Below are positions 1 through 11,500 of a stretch of DNA of 64,000 nucleotides, piece after piece. Both the position numbers and the translations under genes were made by a program. The DNA lies in NCBI GenBank assembly GCA_007922225.1, contig ML679941.1:56383849-56447848 (forward strand). The letters run 5' to 3'. Each line of letters opens with the position of its first letter. The first letter of the stretch is position 1. Below the pieces are notes generated by a model. The model searched no databases. It saw only the letters and a list, made by a program, of their open reading frames with translations, and had not been told where the DNA came from. The stretch is from Emydura subglobosa. Lineage: Eukaryota > Chordata > Testudines > Chelidae.

Positions 1-244
1 TACTCTGCCAGGCCTGATGCAGGGGTGCCGTGATGACTCCCTTCCTTCTTGCCCACCTGCTCAAGAGAGGAAACCTAGCGGTTCTGCTAAGCCTGATTCT
101 TTTTGCACACAGGAAGCATTGGTATAGCACAAGGGAGTAACAGAATGCCATACCCACCCCAACACTGCTGCCTCTTTCCCTTGTGCTGGCATCCAGCATA
201 CGCTACAATCTGGCCCTAAAGTAACATTGATTAGGAGCATGTGA

Positions 245-325
245 AGTACCATATTGGATCAGACTTATGGTCTTCCTAGTCTTGTATCCTCTTTCTGGTA
301 GTGGCCAGTAGCACAGGTCAGAAAC
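245..325 (-). mobile_element. CR1 LINE 3'-end fragment
   Basis: The segment reads as the reverse complement of the CR1 3' tail: an ACCATATTGGATCAGAC-like stretch followed by GTATCC and AGTGGCCAGTAG. The same tail ends the CR1 copies at 15034 and 49345. It is short and diverged. Confidence 0.6.
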
Positions 326-817
326 ATTCTGATGAAACATTTTTTCATTGGAATTTGACTTATTATGTGAAGATTTCGATGAGATGGTTTAATTTCAACA
401 AAGTTCTCACAGAACCCAGGCAGGATTCCATTGGAAACCTGACTGGTTTCCTGTCAGAATGCCCCCTGTGGTTTCTAGTGTCCGTAGCTCTGGTGCAGTC
501 CATCAAGTGGGTCTGGGTCATGGAGAGTTTTGAAATTTTTGGTTTTCATTGCAAATTGGAATTAAACCAAATTTTCAAATCCTCCACTAAACATAATCCA
601 CTTTCTCTATCCAGATCTTGTATCGAGTACCAAATGCTTCAGAAGGAGGGGTAGAATTCCCATAAAGATGAATTGCATAATATAACTTAGGGGGGAGAAA
701 TATTTTCTACCGTACTTGTTTATTCTGATTTATCTATAGTATGCCCACTCATCCAAATTGTTAGCAACTTGTGTTGGTCAAGACTTATACATCCTATGGT
801 AATAGAACATTTATTTT
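326..817. other. Intron sequence, no gene recognised
   Basis: An open frame of 117 codons starting at 301 has no family resemblance that I can see and overlaps the CR1 fragment. I treat the stretch as intron or an unidentified old repeat. Confidence 0.4.
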
Positions 818-1083
818 TTATGCAATCTAAATTAGCTGTTACCACTCAAGAAACAGATTTTGGCATCATTATGGATAGTTCTCTGAAAACATCTGCTGAA
901 TGTGCAACACCTGTCAAAAAAGCTAACAGTGTTAGGAACCATTAGGGAAGGGATCGATAATAAGACAGAAATATCATAATGCCACTATATAAATCCATGG
1001 TACACCCATACCTTGAATACTGCAGGCAGTTCTGGATGCCCCCATCTCAAAAAAGATTTCTTAGAAAAGGAAAAGATATAGAG
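818..1083 (+). mobile_element. CR1 LINE ORF2 fragment, left part (split by Harbinger copy 1)
   Basis: The sequence matches the CR1 copy at 48520-48770: TTAGCTGTTACCACTCAAGAAA, then the codons for MPLYKSMVHP and the following QFW. It breaks off where the Harbinger begins and resumes at about 5170 in the expected order. Frameshifts and in-frame stops make it noncoding. Confidence 0.8.
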
Positions 1084-1470
1084 GCTTGGTCTACACTGGC
1101 AATGGAGGTCGACGTAACGCCACTTACGTTGACCCCCTAAAGTATGCGTCTCCACTAGCACATAAGTTTCGTTGATTTAAAGCGTGGTAAAAGTCTTCCT
1201 AATAAAACCACCTCTGCAAGTGGCGTAGTGCTGAATTCGAATTCCATGGGTCAAATTTGCATCAGTGTAGGCAGAGCGCAACATAAATTGATGCCATTGG
1301 CCTCCGGGAGGTATCCCATAATGCCCCGTTGTGACTGCTCTGGACATTCATTCTCTGCTATAACGTGGCCACGTACACAGGAAATAGTTCCTCCCCTCAC
1401 GCCCCAGGAAATTTTGCATTTTCATTTCCGGTTTAGACAGCATGGAGAGAGCTTTGTAGCTGAACTGCTC

Positions 1471-3330
1471 ATGGTGACTACACAGCCCAAACGCGCTCCG
1501 GTTTCGAGTCGACCAGAGGTCTTGGATCTCATATCTGTGGGGCGAAGAGTTTGTTCTGGCTCAGCTCCGAGCCAGCAAAAGAAATTTAGATATATACGAG
1601 CAGATATCTCGCGGCATGTTGGAGAAGGGGCACAACAGGGACGTGTAGCAGTGCTGTGTAAAGATCAAAGAGCTGAGGCAGGCTTATCAGAAAACTAGGG
1701 AAGCTAACAGCCATTCTGGATCCTCACCCAAAACATGCCACTTTTACGAGGAGCTGCATGCATTTCTCAGCGGGGACCCAATCAGTGTGCCACCATGCAG
1801 CATTGATACCTCTGAAGAATCCCAGTCCATGACGAATGAGGAGGACTCTGTGGACGATGAGGATGGAGAGCAGAGTGCAGGAGAGTGTGGTATCCATTCT
1901 CCCTGAAAGCCAGGACCTGTTCGTTACCCCAGAGCAGTCCAGCCATATACAAGAGAGCGGGACTGATCGAGATGCAGGGGAAGGCACATCTGGTGAGTGT
2001 GTGGGGCAAATTTTTTTTTTGCAGTTATGTCCCCAGTCCAGCTTCTTAAAAGGAGTTTGTGTTTTTGAGGGGAGGGTCTGACTGGGTGGTAGCAAACTTC
2101 AGTGGAAGGTTACTCCCGGAACAGACTATTTATGTGCAGAGGTATGCTCCAAGAATCTTCTGTGGATATTTCAAGGAAACTTTCATGTAGGTAATCTGTT
2201 AACCTTTGCAGAAGGTTTCTGGGGAGGGCAGCCTTATTTCTTCTGCCACTGTAGGATACTTTTCCCCGCCACTCTGCTATTAAATGAGCAGGCATCATTG
2301 CAGAACACAGCATAGCAGCATAAGGGCCAGGCCTGTACCCGATACTTGCAGCAAATCTTCCCTTTCCACCTGCATTATCCTCAGGAGACTGATATCACAC
2401 ATGGTCACCTAGGGAGGATGGTGCAAGTTTAAAATACCCAACCAATACAGTCACTCTGTTTTATTCCTCTGCCGTAGACAGGGTCCCTGGGTGCCTCCCC
2501 AAGATTATTCCTAGTCCAGTACTCTTGCAATGGACATTATGGGTCGGGACACTGATTGCCCTAAGTTTTCTGCAGCTACAATTCACCCGCAGTGTCCTCT
2601 AATCTGTTCTGCCCACCTCCTTCCAACCCGGTCTTTGGCATGTTACAGGGGAGCCTGGTGATCCCTCTCCTTGCTCAAGTGTGGATTTTAGTGCTAATGA
2701 AGTCTCTCTATAACAGATGCAAGGGCCCCTCGCTTACCATGTCTGTAATGCCAGTCCGACCCTTCTGAGATGTACCGAATGGAATGCGGGTCTGGCTTAG
2801 CCTTGTGAACATGAAAGGGAGTACTTTTTACATTGTAACGTTTCCTTTACTACTTTGGGTCAGCTAACAATGGCAACTTTGTGCTTTGCTTAACTTACAG
2901 TAGACACCTCGGCCTTCAGCCCCCCTTGCCGAACTCCAGCTGAAAGACTTTCCCAGATTAGGAAGTGGGGGAAAAAAAACCATGGGATGACATGTTCAGC
3001 GAACTAATGAATGCCTCTGCAGCAGCTGACACAGAGCTCAGAGCCTGGAGGATGTCCTTGTCTGAAAAACTAGACATGGAACACACAACATCTGCACAGG
3101 AGCAGAAGCGTGATGCGGAGCAGGAGATGTTGCGTATTGAGGGATCAGTCTGACATGCTGAAATGTCTGGTAGAACTCCGGGAAGAGCAGCAGCAGGAGA
3201 GACTCCCTCTGCAGCCCCTCCAAAAACGCTCTGCCACCTACCGCTTTATCAGCTCCCACCCTCAAGTGGTCTATGAGGAGACTGAGCAGGGTGCAGTACA
3301 TGCTGCACTCCACACCGGTGAAGGTGAGCA
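1471..3330 (+). pseudogene. Harbinger copy 1 Myb/SANT-like protein gene (two exons, decayed)
   Basis: From the ATG at 1471 the frame gives MVTTQPKRAPV, then broken frames with IYEQISRGMLEKGHNRD, KIKELRQAYQKTREANS and TCHFYEELHAFL, which is the trihelix Myb/SANT-like DNA-binding domain of Harbinger accessory proteins. An acidic stretch (NEEDSVDDEDGEQS) follows up to about 1993, where GTGAGT looks like a donor. A second exon from about 2900 to 3330 encodes RLSQIRKW, DMFSELMNASA and a Gln/Glu-rich helix. In this family the Myb-like protein brings the transposase to DNA and into the nucleus. A frame break near 1550-1650 and a stop inside exon 2 inactivate it. Exon limits are approximate. Confidence 0.75.
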
Positions 3331-3437
3331 GAAGGACGCGATGACCCCTTTAAGAACACACGCAACCACAGTTGCTTGCACAATGACACTTTACAATGTT
3401 AGGTTATCCTACTTTCCCCACATTAAAACAGGTCACA

Positions 3438-3476
3438 AATAAAACTTTGTAGCATTAAAAAACATCTGTCTTTATT
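3438..3476. promoter_or_regulatory. Convergent polyadenylation signals between the two Harbinger genes
   Basis: AATAAA on the + strand at 3438-3443 ends the Myb-like gene, and TTTATT at 3471-3476 is AATAAA on the - strand ending the transposase. They are 27 bases apart, which fits two tail-to-tail genes. Confidence 0.6.
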
Positions 3477-4570
3477 CATTCATAGCTTGAGTGTGGAGAG
3501 AAGGGGAGGGGGCCACCGGAGCGAGGGTGGGGGATGGGAAATAAAGGCACAGCACAGACGTACATTGCTGCAGTTCACTGCAAAACCGGTTTTTCAATGC
3601 TTTCCAAAGCGAAAGCACTCCACACTTGGCTCTGAGCATAGCGCTGGAATCTGGCTGCTCAAAATTTGCAGCCAGCCTATCAGCCTGCACAACCCAACTC
3701 TGGGGGAACTTTTCGCTCTTCGTTTCACACAAATTATGGAGCACACAGCATGCAGATATAACTGATGGGATGTTCCTTTCCCTGACATTAAGCCTAGTAA
3801 GCAAACATCTCCATCTGGCTTTTAAACGGCCAAATGCACGTTCCACCACCATTCTGCACTTGCTGAGCCTGTTATTGAAATGCTCCTTCTCACTGTCCAG
3901 GTGGCCGGTGTAGGGCTTCATTAGCCAAGGGAGCAAGGGGTAGGCAGGATCCCCCAGGATCACTATTGGCATTTCCACATCCCCAATGTTTATTTTTTGG
4001 TCAGGGAAGAAAGTGCCCACCTGCATCTTATTAGACAGACCCTAGTTCCTAAAGGTGTGCACATCATGCACCTTCTCAGACCACCCCACATTGATGTCGG
4101 TGAAGTGTCCCCTATGATCCGCTAGGGTCTGCAACACCATTGAGAAGTATCCCTTCTGGTTTATGTACTCTGGCAAGGTGGTCAGGTGCTAGGATAGGAA
4201 TATGCGTGCCATCTATTGCTCCTGCACTGTTTCAGAACCCCATTGTGGTAAACCTGTCCACTATGTCCTACACGTTTCCCAAATTCACTACCCTTCTTAG
4301 CAGAAGCCTATTGATGGCCCTGCACACTTGCATCACAGAAGCTCCCACGGTGGATTTACTGACTCTGAATTGATTCCCAACTGACCGGTAGCAGTCTGTG
4401 GTTACCAGCTTCCACAGAGTGATGGCCACTCGCTTCTCCACTGTGAAAGCTGGTCTCAAGCCAGTATTCGTGTGCTTCAGGGCTTGGGACAGCTCTGTGC
4501 AAAGTTCAAAGAAAATGTCCTTTTGCGTACGAAAGTTCTGCAGCCACTGCTCATCATTCCACATCTTCAT
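3472..4570 (-). pseudogene. Harbinger copy 1 DDE transposase (HARBI1-like nuclease, frameshifted)
   Basis: Reading leftwards, 4570-4268 gives the N-terminal helical part (NDEQWLQNFRTQKD and SKSTVGASVMQVCRAI). The next 240 bases shift frame but still show IDGTHIPILAPD, the first catalytic Asp. From 4026 to 3472 the frame gives FFPDQKIN, VILGDPAYPLLPWL (second catalytic Asp) and NNRLSKCRMVVERAFGRLK, with the conserved Glu of the DDE triad in VERAFG. Family members cut and paste DNA with 3-bp duplications. At least two frame breaks lie between 4030 and 4270, so no intact protein can be made. Confidence 0.9.
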
Positions 4571-5169
4571 AATGATGTGATCCCATCAGTCTATGTTTTG
4601 TTTCCCAGGACCAGAACCTGTGCTCCATGGACTGAAGATGATGCATGACAGCCTGCAGCAAATGGGAATTGTTCTGCTCTATGGGTTGTAGCAGGGTGGC
4701 CTCAGTAACATCTCTATTTTCCGTTCTGTGGCTCTTCTCTCGCCTTTGAAAATACTGCAGGATAAGCTGTGAGCTATTTGTGATGCTCACAATGATAGTG
4801 CAGAGCTGAAAGGGTTCCATGTCTCTCCAGCAACGGCATGTGCATAGAAAATGGCCCAAAAAAGTATTTGCAGTTTGTTTGGGACAAGAAGGGAGGGGGA
4901 GGAAGCACGTTGCAGCATGGGAGGACGACTAGCTTCCCAAAAGCCTCTGCGGCTAGTTGCATTGTGGAATAGCTACCCACAGTGCACTGCTTTGAATGTT
5001 GACCCAAGCGTGGCGAGTGGGGGTGCAAGGAGCGTGGTGTGATCACGCTCCTGCCACTTCTGAAATTTGGTGGGTGAAAGTTGATTTAAAGTAAACCCAC
5101 CCCAAAATCTCAACCCACCAACCGTGATTTAAAGTAAATCGACTTCAGTCTGCAGTGTAGACATACCGT

Positions 5170-5545
5170 GAGAAGGTTAACAAAAGTGATCAGGCTATGG
5201 AACAGCTTTCATATGCAAAGAGATTAAAAAGAGTGGGTCTTTTTAGCTTGGATAAGAGACGATTAAGGGAGATATGATAGGGGTCTATAAAATCAAAAAT
5301 GGTGTGGAGAAAATGAATAAGGAAGTATTATTTATTCCTTCATATAACACTAGAATGAGGGGTCAACTCAATGAAATTAGTAGGGAACAGGTTTAAAACA
5401 AACAAAAGCAAGTACCTCTGGGAGTGAACAGCAGGAGATGGATCACTTGATAATTGCCTGTTTTGTTCATTCCCTCTGAAGCACTTTGCATTGCCCACTG
5501 TCGGAAGACGGGATACTGGGTTAGATGGACAATTCTTATGTTGTT
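5170..5545 (+). mobile_element. CR1 LINE, right part and 3' end (continuation of 818-1083)
   Basis: The sequence resumes CR1 ORF2 with AGAAGGTTAACAAAAGTGATC and ends with the typical 3' tail around CACTGTCGGAAGACGGGATACT and the final TTCTTATG. An internal part of the 3' UTR is missing compared with the copy at 48213-49345. Confidence 0.8.
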
Positions 5546-7692
5546 AATTACATACTTATTTTTGCGTCATTAATGGATGTTTCTTCTTCTTGTCCATTAT
5601 TTGCTCTTTAGCTTGTTACTGTGCATAGTTCATTGATATGAAAGCACTAAAAATCTAAAGATTGTTTTTGACTAATAATGATTTTCATTTTAATATGGTG
5701 AGAAATAGGGTGTCTTGAGTGCTTATATGTTATGCATGGTTGTGTTAGCTAACAAAAATTGAAGTTGTTTGTAGATCTGCGTGGAGGTAGGACCATACTA
5801 TCTGCAAGTGTCCTTGACTTATCTGCTTTTAAAAATCTTAATAAATGTATATTTTTGAATTTCCCCAGCACTCCTCCCCACCTGGAATAGTGTTTCCTCA
5901 TTCTGTACCCCACATCTTCCCTCTATTCCCAACCCACTTCCTTCTTTAGTTTCTCCAACAAATATGTGAACTTATGTATTGGCCTAATATGATACACGTT
6001 AATAAAAAAATTAAAAAACATATTATGTATCTTGTATAAACAACCAACTTCAGACCTTATTTTGTGTAAATCTCCTTTTATTCTCTTGCCAGTATCCTGT
6101 CCTTGCTTTATTTCATGACATACATGATCCCAGTTATAATAATTTCTGGGAAAAGACATTCTCTTTATTCTCTCTGTGAAGTGTCCTAGACAGATACTAT
6201 ATACAAATGTTAAATAATCAATTGTTTAATATTTTGTTTTCTTGCTGTTTGCATTATTCATACATGTTGTGCTCTTGATATTCATATAAGGATAGCATAA
6301 CTGCTTTTTAAAACAATATAATAGGACAGACTGGCATTTCCCTTCCCCCTTTTTCCTTCCCCCAAAACCCCAGTTTTGATAACATTTTTGCTTTCCATCT
6401 AACAATATTCTGTTATGAAATTATTCAGTCCCTGCTAAAGTCAGTATGTCTGAAGTAGATGAGATGGAACAATATATTTATGTGGATTTGTTGCTTTGAA
6501 CATTCTGTGTTGTTCAGTTTGGCTTTGTATCTCTGATTTTATTGAACGCAATCCTTTTCTGATGCCACATTGTCAAAGTGAATAAATGCTTTGTGAACGC
6601 GTGTAAGTCCACAGTTTGTTTTGAACATTACCCAAGTATTACCCAGAGAGAGAATGTTTAATTAAAATGGAAATTTCTTACAAGGGTTTTCATTCTTATG
6701 CCTTGGCAAAGCATAATACATGACTCAACCTTTGCCCCTTCTGCTGCTTTTAGCAAAACCCAGTTGAGGTTTATTAACTGCCATTGCCTCAGACCTATGA
6801 CTGTGGTCTCAAAATGAGATCTCTTGTTGAATTTCATATCCTCTTGCATTAACATTGTATCCTGTCATGTTGGAACTGAAAAGAGATAACAGTTATTAAA
6901 GTTCTTATCTTAGGCTTTAATAGCAAAGTATATGTTCTACGTAGCAATGAAATAGAAAGTAATTTTTGTTTCAATGACTAGAAATTGTGAATTTAACCAA
7001 CTGATTTCCTAAACAGTGAGCCTCGGAGAGAACAGCGGTGGGGGGAAGGGAGGGGTGGGTTTGTCTTTTTTAGGTGCTTAACTGAAATACTGATAGCTAA
7101 ATTCAATGTATTTGAGCAATCTGATGTTCAAGTGTGAGAGTGGATTTAGCATTTGGATTCTAAACTAGAATACCTTTTGTGAGGCTGTATTATGACAGGT
7201 TGGTTTCAGAATATAATCGTTATGCTATTTACAAGCTGCATTAATTTTATACACTTATTTGGCTGAAAGTAGATATAACTGTAGTATTGTTGATTGATTA
7301 ACTCAAAAATAAAATCAAGAAGACTTGCATCGTTGTGGGGAAATGCAGTTTACAGCTACATTTCTTATACATTTATATGCTATATTTCTTACACCATTTA
7401 AAACTTTTTGCTGGATACCTTAGCATGAAATCGACCAGTTGCTGAGGACAGACAACCCCTGGAATTTATAAGGAATATACAGGGTTTGTTATGTTCCTTT
7501 GCTGTTATACTTTCTTTTATTCAAGGATGCTTTAGCATAAGCTTGTATGGATGCTTAATTATATCTCCCTAGATTTCCTCATTCATCAGCTGATGTTTTT
7601 ATTACAAAATTCACAGCAAACCATAAAGTGCAGAAAGTAATTTCAAAGGAGAATTATGGCACTTAAGTCATAAGACACTATGTACTATATTG
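5546..7692. other. Intron sequence of TBC1D15, no feature recognised
   Basis: This AT-rich sequence has only short chance open frames. I looked for the preceding TBC1D15 exon (ending in a codon for E before SPQDKR) and did not find it here. Confidence 0.5.
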
Positions 7693-7700
7693 TCTTAGAG

Positions 7701-8152
7701 CAGTGGTTCTCAACCAAGGGTACACGTACCTATGGCAGTACGGTTCTCAACCAAGGGTACACGTACCTGTGGGGATATGCAGAGGTCTTCCAGGGGTTAC
7801 ATCAACTCATATAGATACTTGCCTAGTTTTACAGCAAGCTACATAAAAAGCACTAACGAAGTCAGTACAAACTAAAATTTCATACTGACAATGACTTGTT
7901 TATATTGCTCTATATACTATACACTGAAATGTAAGTACAATATTTATATTCCAATTGATTTAGTCTATAATTACATGGTAAAAATGAGAAAGTAAGCAAT
8001 TTTCCAGTAATAGTGTGCTGTGACACTTTTTTGTGTTTTTATTTCTGATTTTGTAAGCAAATAGTGTTTAGGTGAGGTGAAACTTGGGTGTATGTAAGAC
8101 AAATCAGACTACCGAAAGGGGTACAGTAATCTGGAAAGGTTGAAAGCTACTG
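7701..8152. mobile_element. hAT-type MITE with perfect 8-bp target duplication
   Basis: The ends are CAGTGGTTCTCAACC and, inverted, GGTTGAAAGCTACTG. They are flanked on both sides by TCTTAGAG (7693-7700 and 8153-8160), the 8-bp duplication expected of hAT transposons. The interior matches, in inverse orientation, the MITE at 40107-42076. It has no coding capacity. A 27-bp segment of the left end is repeated 37 bases later (7705-7731 and 7742-7768). Confidence 0.88.
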
Positions 8153-8409
8153 TCTTAGAGAATGCTAGCCTGTTAATTATCAATGTTTTTTGTTACCCAA
8201 ACTCTGACAATTAAAAAGTTTGAGAACAATGTATGAAAAAAATGCATACGTTCGTGAATATTTTAGTACGTATGTAAAGTAAATTGTGTAAAGGGGCTAA
8301 GAATGATTTTATGTTGGGCATCAGCTTTTCTTACACTCAGCACCAATTTAACTTACAAAACCTAAAAACTGGCATCCTGGGATACAGACAAACTGTATTT
8401 TATTTACAG

Positions 8410-8512
8410 ATCTCCACAGGATAAAAGAATTCTTGTTGTCGATTGTCAGAACAAGAGTCTTTCATTGTCTTTTGAAAATCTCCTTGATGAGCCAACATAT
8501 GGTCTTATACAG
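8410..8512 (+). CDS. TBC1D15: TBC1D15 visible exon 1 (N-terminal region)
   Basis: The acceptor TTTATTTACAG precedes an exon whose first base completes a codon begun upstream. It then reads SPQDKRILVVDCQNKSLS and onward to YGLIQ, followed by the donor GTATGT. This belongs to the N-terminal Rab-binding region of TBC1D15, before the linker. It has 34 whole codons and ends on a codon boundary. Confidence 0.93.
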
Positions 8513-11500
8513 GTATGTACTGTGTATAAAACCTACCTACCCACTGGTATTCCTTTCTGATTTTAAAACTAAGACTATTTAAAAACACCTCTACACCTCC
8601 TTTGCCAAAAAACTTCCCTTAAACAATTAATTATACCTTCTATAGAAAGTGAAGAACCTATTGCAGCTACGTGTTCAAAACATTTAATTATTTTTTATAT
8701 AATCAGCCATTCCTTAAGCTCCAAGTGCTGCTCATCCATGTTGTACAGATTTTATTTCAATAAGCAAAACCTTGTTTACTTTAGCTGTGCCTAAAGCATT
8801 ATACATACAGATATAAGTATTGTACATTATTACTAATCTTTTAAATATACTCCATAACTTCTGCATGGAGGACTGGGGGGGAAAGAAACACAAGGCAAGT
8901 CTTGCCCAAATGTGTTAGGTAATTCCTCAGGGAAAGAATTATTTCCACTAATAATGTTCTTTTACCTAGAAAATTGCTGTTCAATATTACACAAATGGAA
9001 GCTATTCTCTTTTATAACTGCCAATCACTGGGTGAAATCCTGGCCTGACTGAAGGCTGTGGCAAAATTCTCATTCATTTCTTTGGGGCCAAGATCTTACC
9101 CTATTGATTCATTTAATTTACAAAGGAAGTAATATTGACTAAATTGCATTAGTTTTCAGATTTAGTGATCAAAGATAGTTTTTATGTAAGATTTCTAAGC
9201 AGGATGCTTCTTGCTTCAAGATGTATTTTCTCTGTGAAGGTAGAGCAACTAGACAGAAGAAAGACATTTTGGGCCATTCACCATTGGAAAGTAAGCACTG
9301 GACATGACTTATTCTTCTTATATAAGTAGGGCAGATTTAGCTAGCACATCAATGGCCAATCTCTCAAGTTAAATCATTAGTGTTAAACTAGTACCTGTTG
9401 TGATTTCTCATTGTTAGACTTTTTTAGCACATTAGAATTATACTATGCAAAATTATTACAAAACCTTTAACTTCCCAAATAATTTGAGAAATTATCCTTG
9501 ATTATAATTTTTATTTTTGTTAGAATAGCTAAGTGAAATGTGAGGCTGATACTGTTAACTTGTTTTCCTCTCCTACTGTTACATAGAAGTTGAGGAAGGA
9601 TCCTTATACAGCAACTATGGGAGGATTTTCCAAAGTGACAAACTATATTTTTGATAGTTTGCGAGGAAATGACCCTTCAACTCAGCAGCGACCACCATCT
9701 GAAATGGCAGACTTTCTCAGTGATGCTATTCCAGGACTAAAGATAAATCAGCAGGAAGAACCAGGATTTGAAGTTATTACACGAGTGAGTGTGTAGCTAC
9801 CATAGTAGCATAATATAGACATAAAGCACCTTTCTTACATACTGAGTATTTTCACCACTATGGTCACTAATTTTTAAATTGTTGAAGCATGTTGTGTTCT
9901 TTCTTCATGCTTTGGTTGACTTGTCTATAAACTAGAGGTCTACTTGGGCCTAATTTTTAGGCTGATTCCAAGCCCACCTACCCTGAGCCTGTGCTTACAT
10001 ATTTGGGTTGGGGACTGAGGGGAAAGTAATCTACTGGCCATGAAGTTTTGCTGCGCTTTCAGAACTGCTGTCTCCCCTTTAGTTGAGAGGAGAATGGCCA
10101 GTGTATTTACACAGCAGTTGATCTGTTAGTCTCACCCCCAAATCCCTACTATGCTATGATGAGCAAGAAATCCCTGTGGAACAGTGGCATGCTCCTCAAA
10201 TCTGTCTTCTCCCCCTTCCCTTTTAACTCCCTATACACAAAACATCTGCTGTGGAGATATGCATATGTGCATATCCAAGTGCATATGGAGAAGGACTTCG
10301 ATTTAATACTATTGTGTGGATTTTAAAAAAAGAAAATTAGCGGGTCACTGCAATGGCATTCATGTAACATAGCGGTTTTTAATATTTTAGATTGATCTAG
10401 GTAAACGACCTGAAGTCATCAGAAGAGAGCCAGTGTCTGCTGAAGAATGGACTAAGAACATGGATTTGGAAGGAAGAATCTTAAATGCTGACTCCATAAA
10501 GCAAATGATATTCAAAGGGGTAATTTATGTTAATTAATTAAGCTTTGGCTAAGAACTGAGTCAACCAGATCCTTAAGGTCAGATTTTAGTTCTCTTCCCC
10601 TCCTCTGCAAACTGCTTATCTTATGTTGGCATGCGTCCAAGAATAAGGTAATGTCAACAGTGAGCATGTGCAGAAAGAAACCGATAGCCGAGAGGACAGT
10701 ATAAAAAGATTATTCTAAGGGCACCCCAAAGCCTATTTTTCAGGATAACAGGGCTGATGCCAAAATAGGAAAGTGCAGTTTCTAGAAGACTTTGTGCTTG
10801 AACTTGTCAGTGGTATTGAACAAGTTAAAGCCTGATGAGGTATTAAAAGAATGTTAAGGCCAGGCTGCAACAACACAAAGAAATGCTGTCCCAAGAAACA
10901 GAGGACTTGTGTTGGCTGGTAAGAAGATTTGGAAATAAAAAGGCAGAGTTACTGGGTTACTGGGCCTTGGCCAATATAGTAGAAGAGGCAAAACTATTTA
11001 GGGAGGGAAAACGTTCAGCTACTGTCATGTCTACACTATAGACTTTGGTCGACGCAGGTTACATCGATGTAACGCCTCTGTGCTTAATATATCACTCATG
11101 TGAGTGTGTACTTGACTGCTTGCGTCGGTCTTTGCCTACTCACCAGGAGTACTTGTGTTGATGCAGATTGTGATGCATCATGGATAGGATTCCAGTGTTC
11201 CACATACTACCTTGTGGTGCAGTGCCTTTTGCAGAATATTTGCAGTGCATTGTGGTGCACACACAGGCTGCGTAGGGAGGGCTGGGAGCAATGGGTCAAG
11301 TTCCCATCATGCAAATTTTTCCATCCCATAATGCCATCATTATCCCATCATTTTTACACCTTTTTGAAAATCCCACAAGCCCGTCTGGCACTTTTTGCTG
11401 TCCACCATCTCTGACAGAAGCATGGAGCTTGCAGAACTCTGCGCTGTTGTCATGAACGTTGCAAACACAGAATGAACAGCCTTGTGGTATTTTCAGAGCT

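Larger units (their letters stand above)
1084..5169. mobile_element. PIF/Harbinger DNA transposon, copy 1 (decayed autonomous type)
   Basis: The ends are inverted: TTGGTCTACACTGG at the left and a complement of TATGTCTACACTGC at the right. A 3-bp duplication GAG (1081-1083, 5170-5172) fits Harbinger habits, but the exact edges are uncertain by 1-2 bases. Inside are the two genes of an autonomous Harbinger, a Myb/SANT-like protein (+) and a DDE transposase (-), converging on back-to-back polyadenylation signals near 3440-3476. It sits in a CR1 and is therefore younger than that CR1. Frameshifts in both genes show that it is dead. Confidence 0.85.

Noticed and set aside
1..8409. The preceding TBC1D15 exon(s)
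   Set aside because: I searched by eye for the conserved sequence that comes before SPQDKR and for matching splice sites but found none, so they probably lie upstream of this window.
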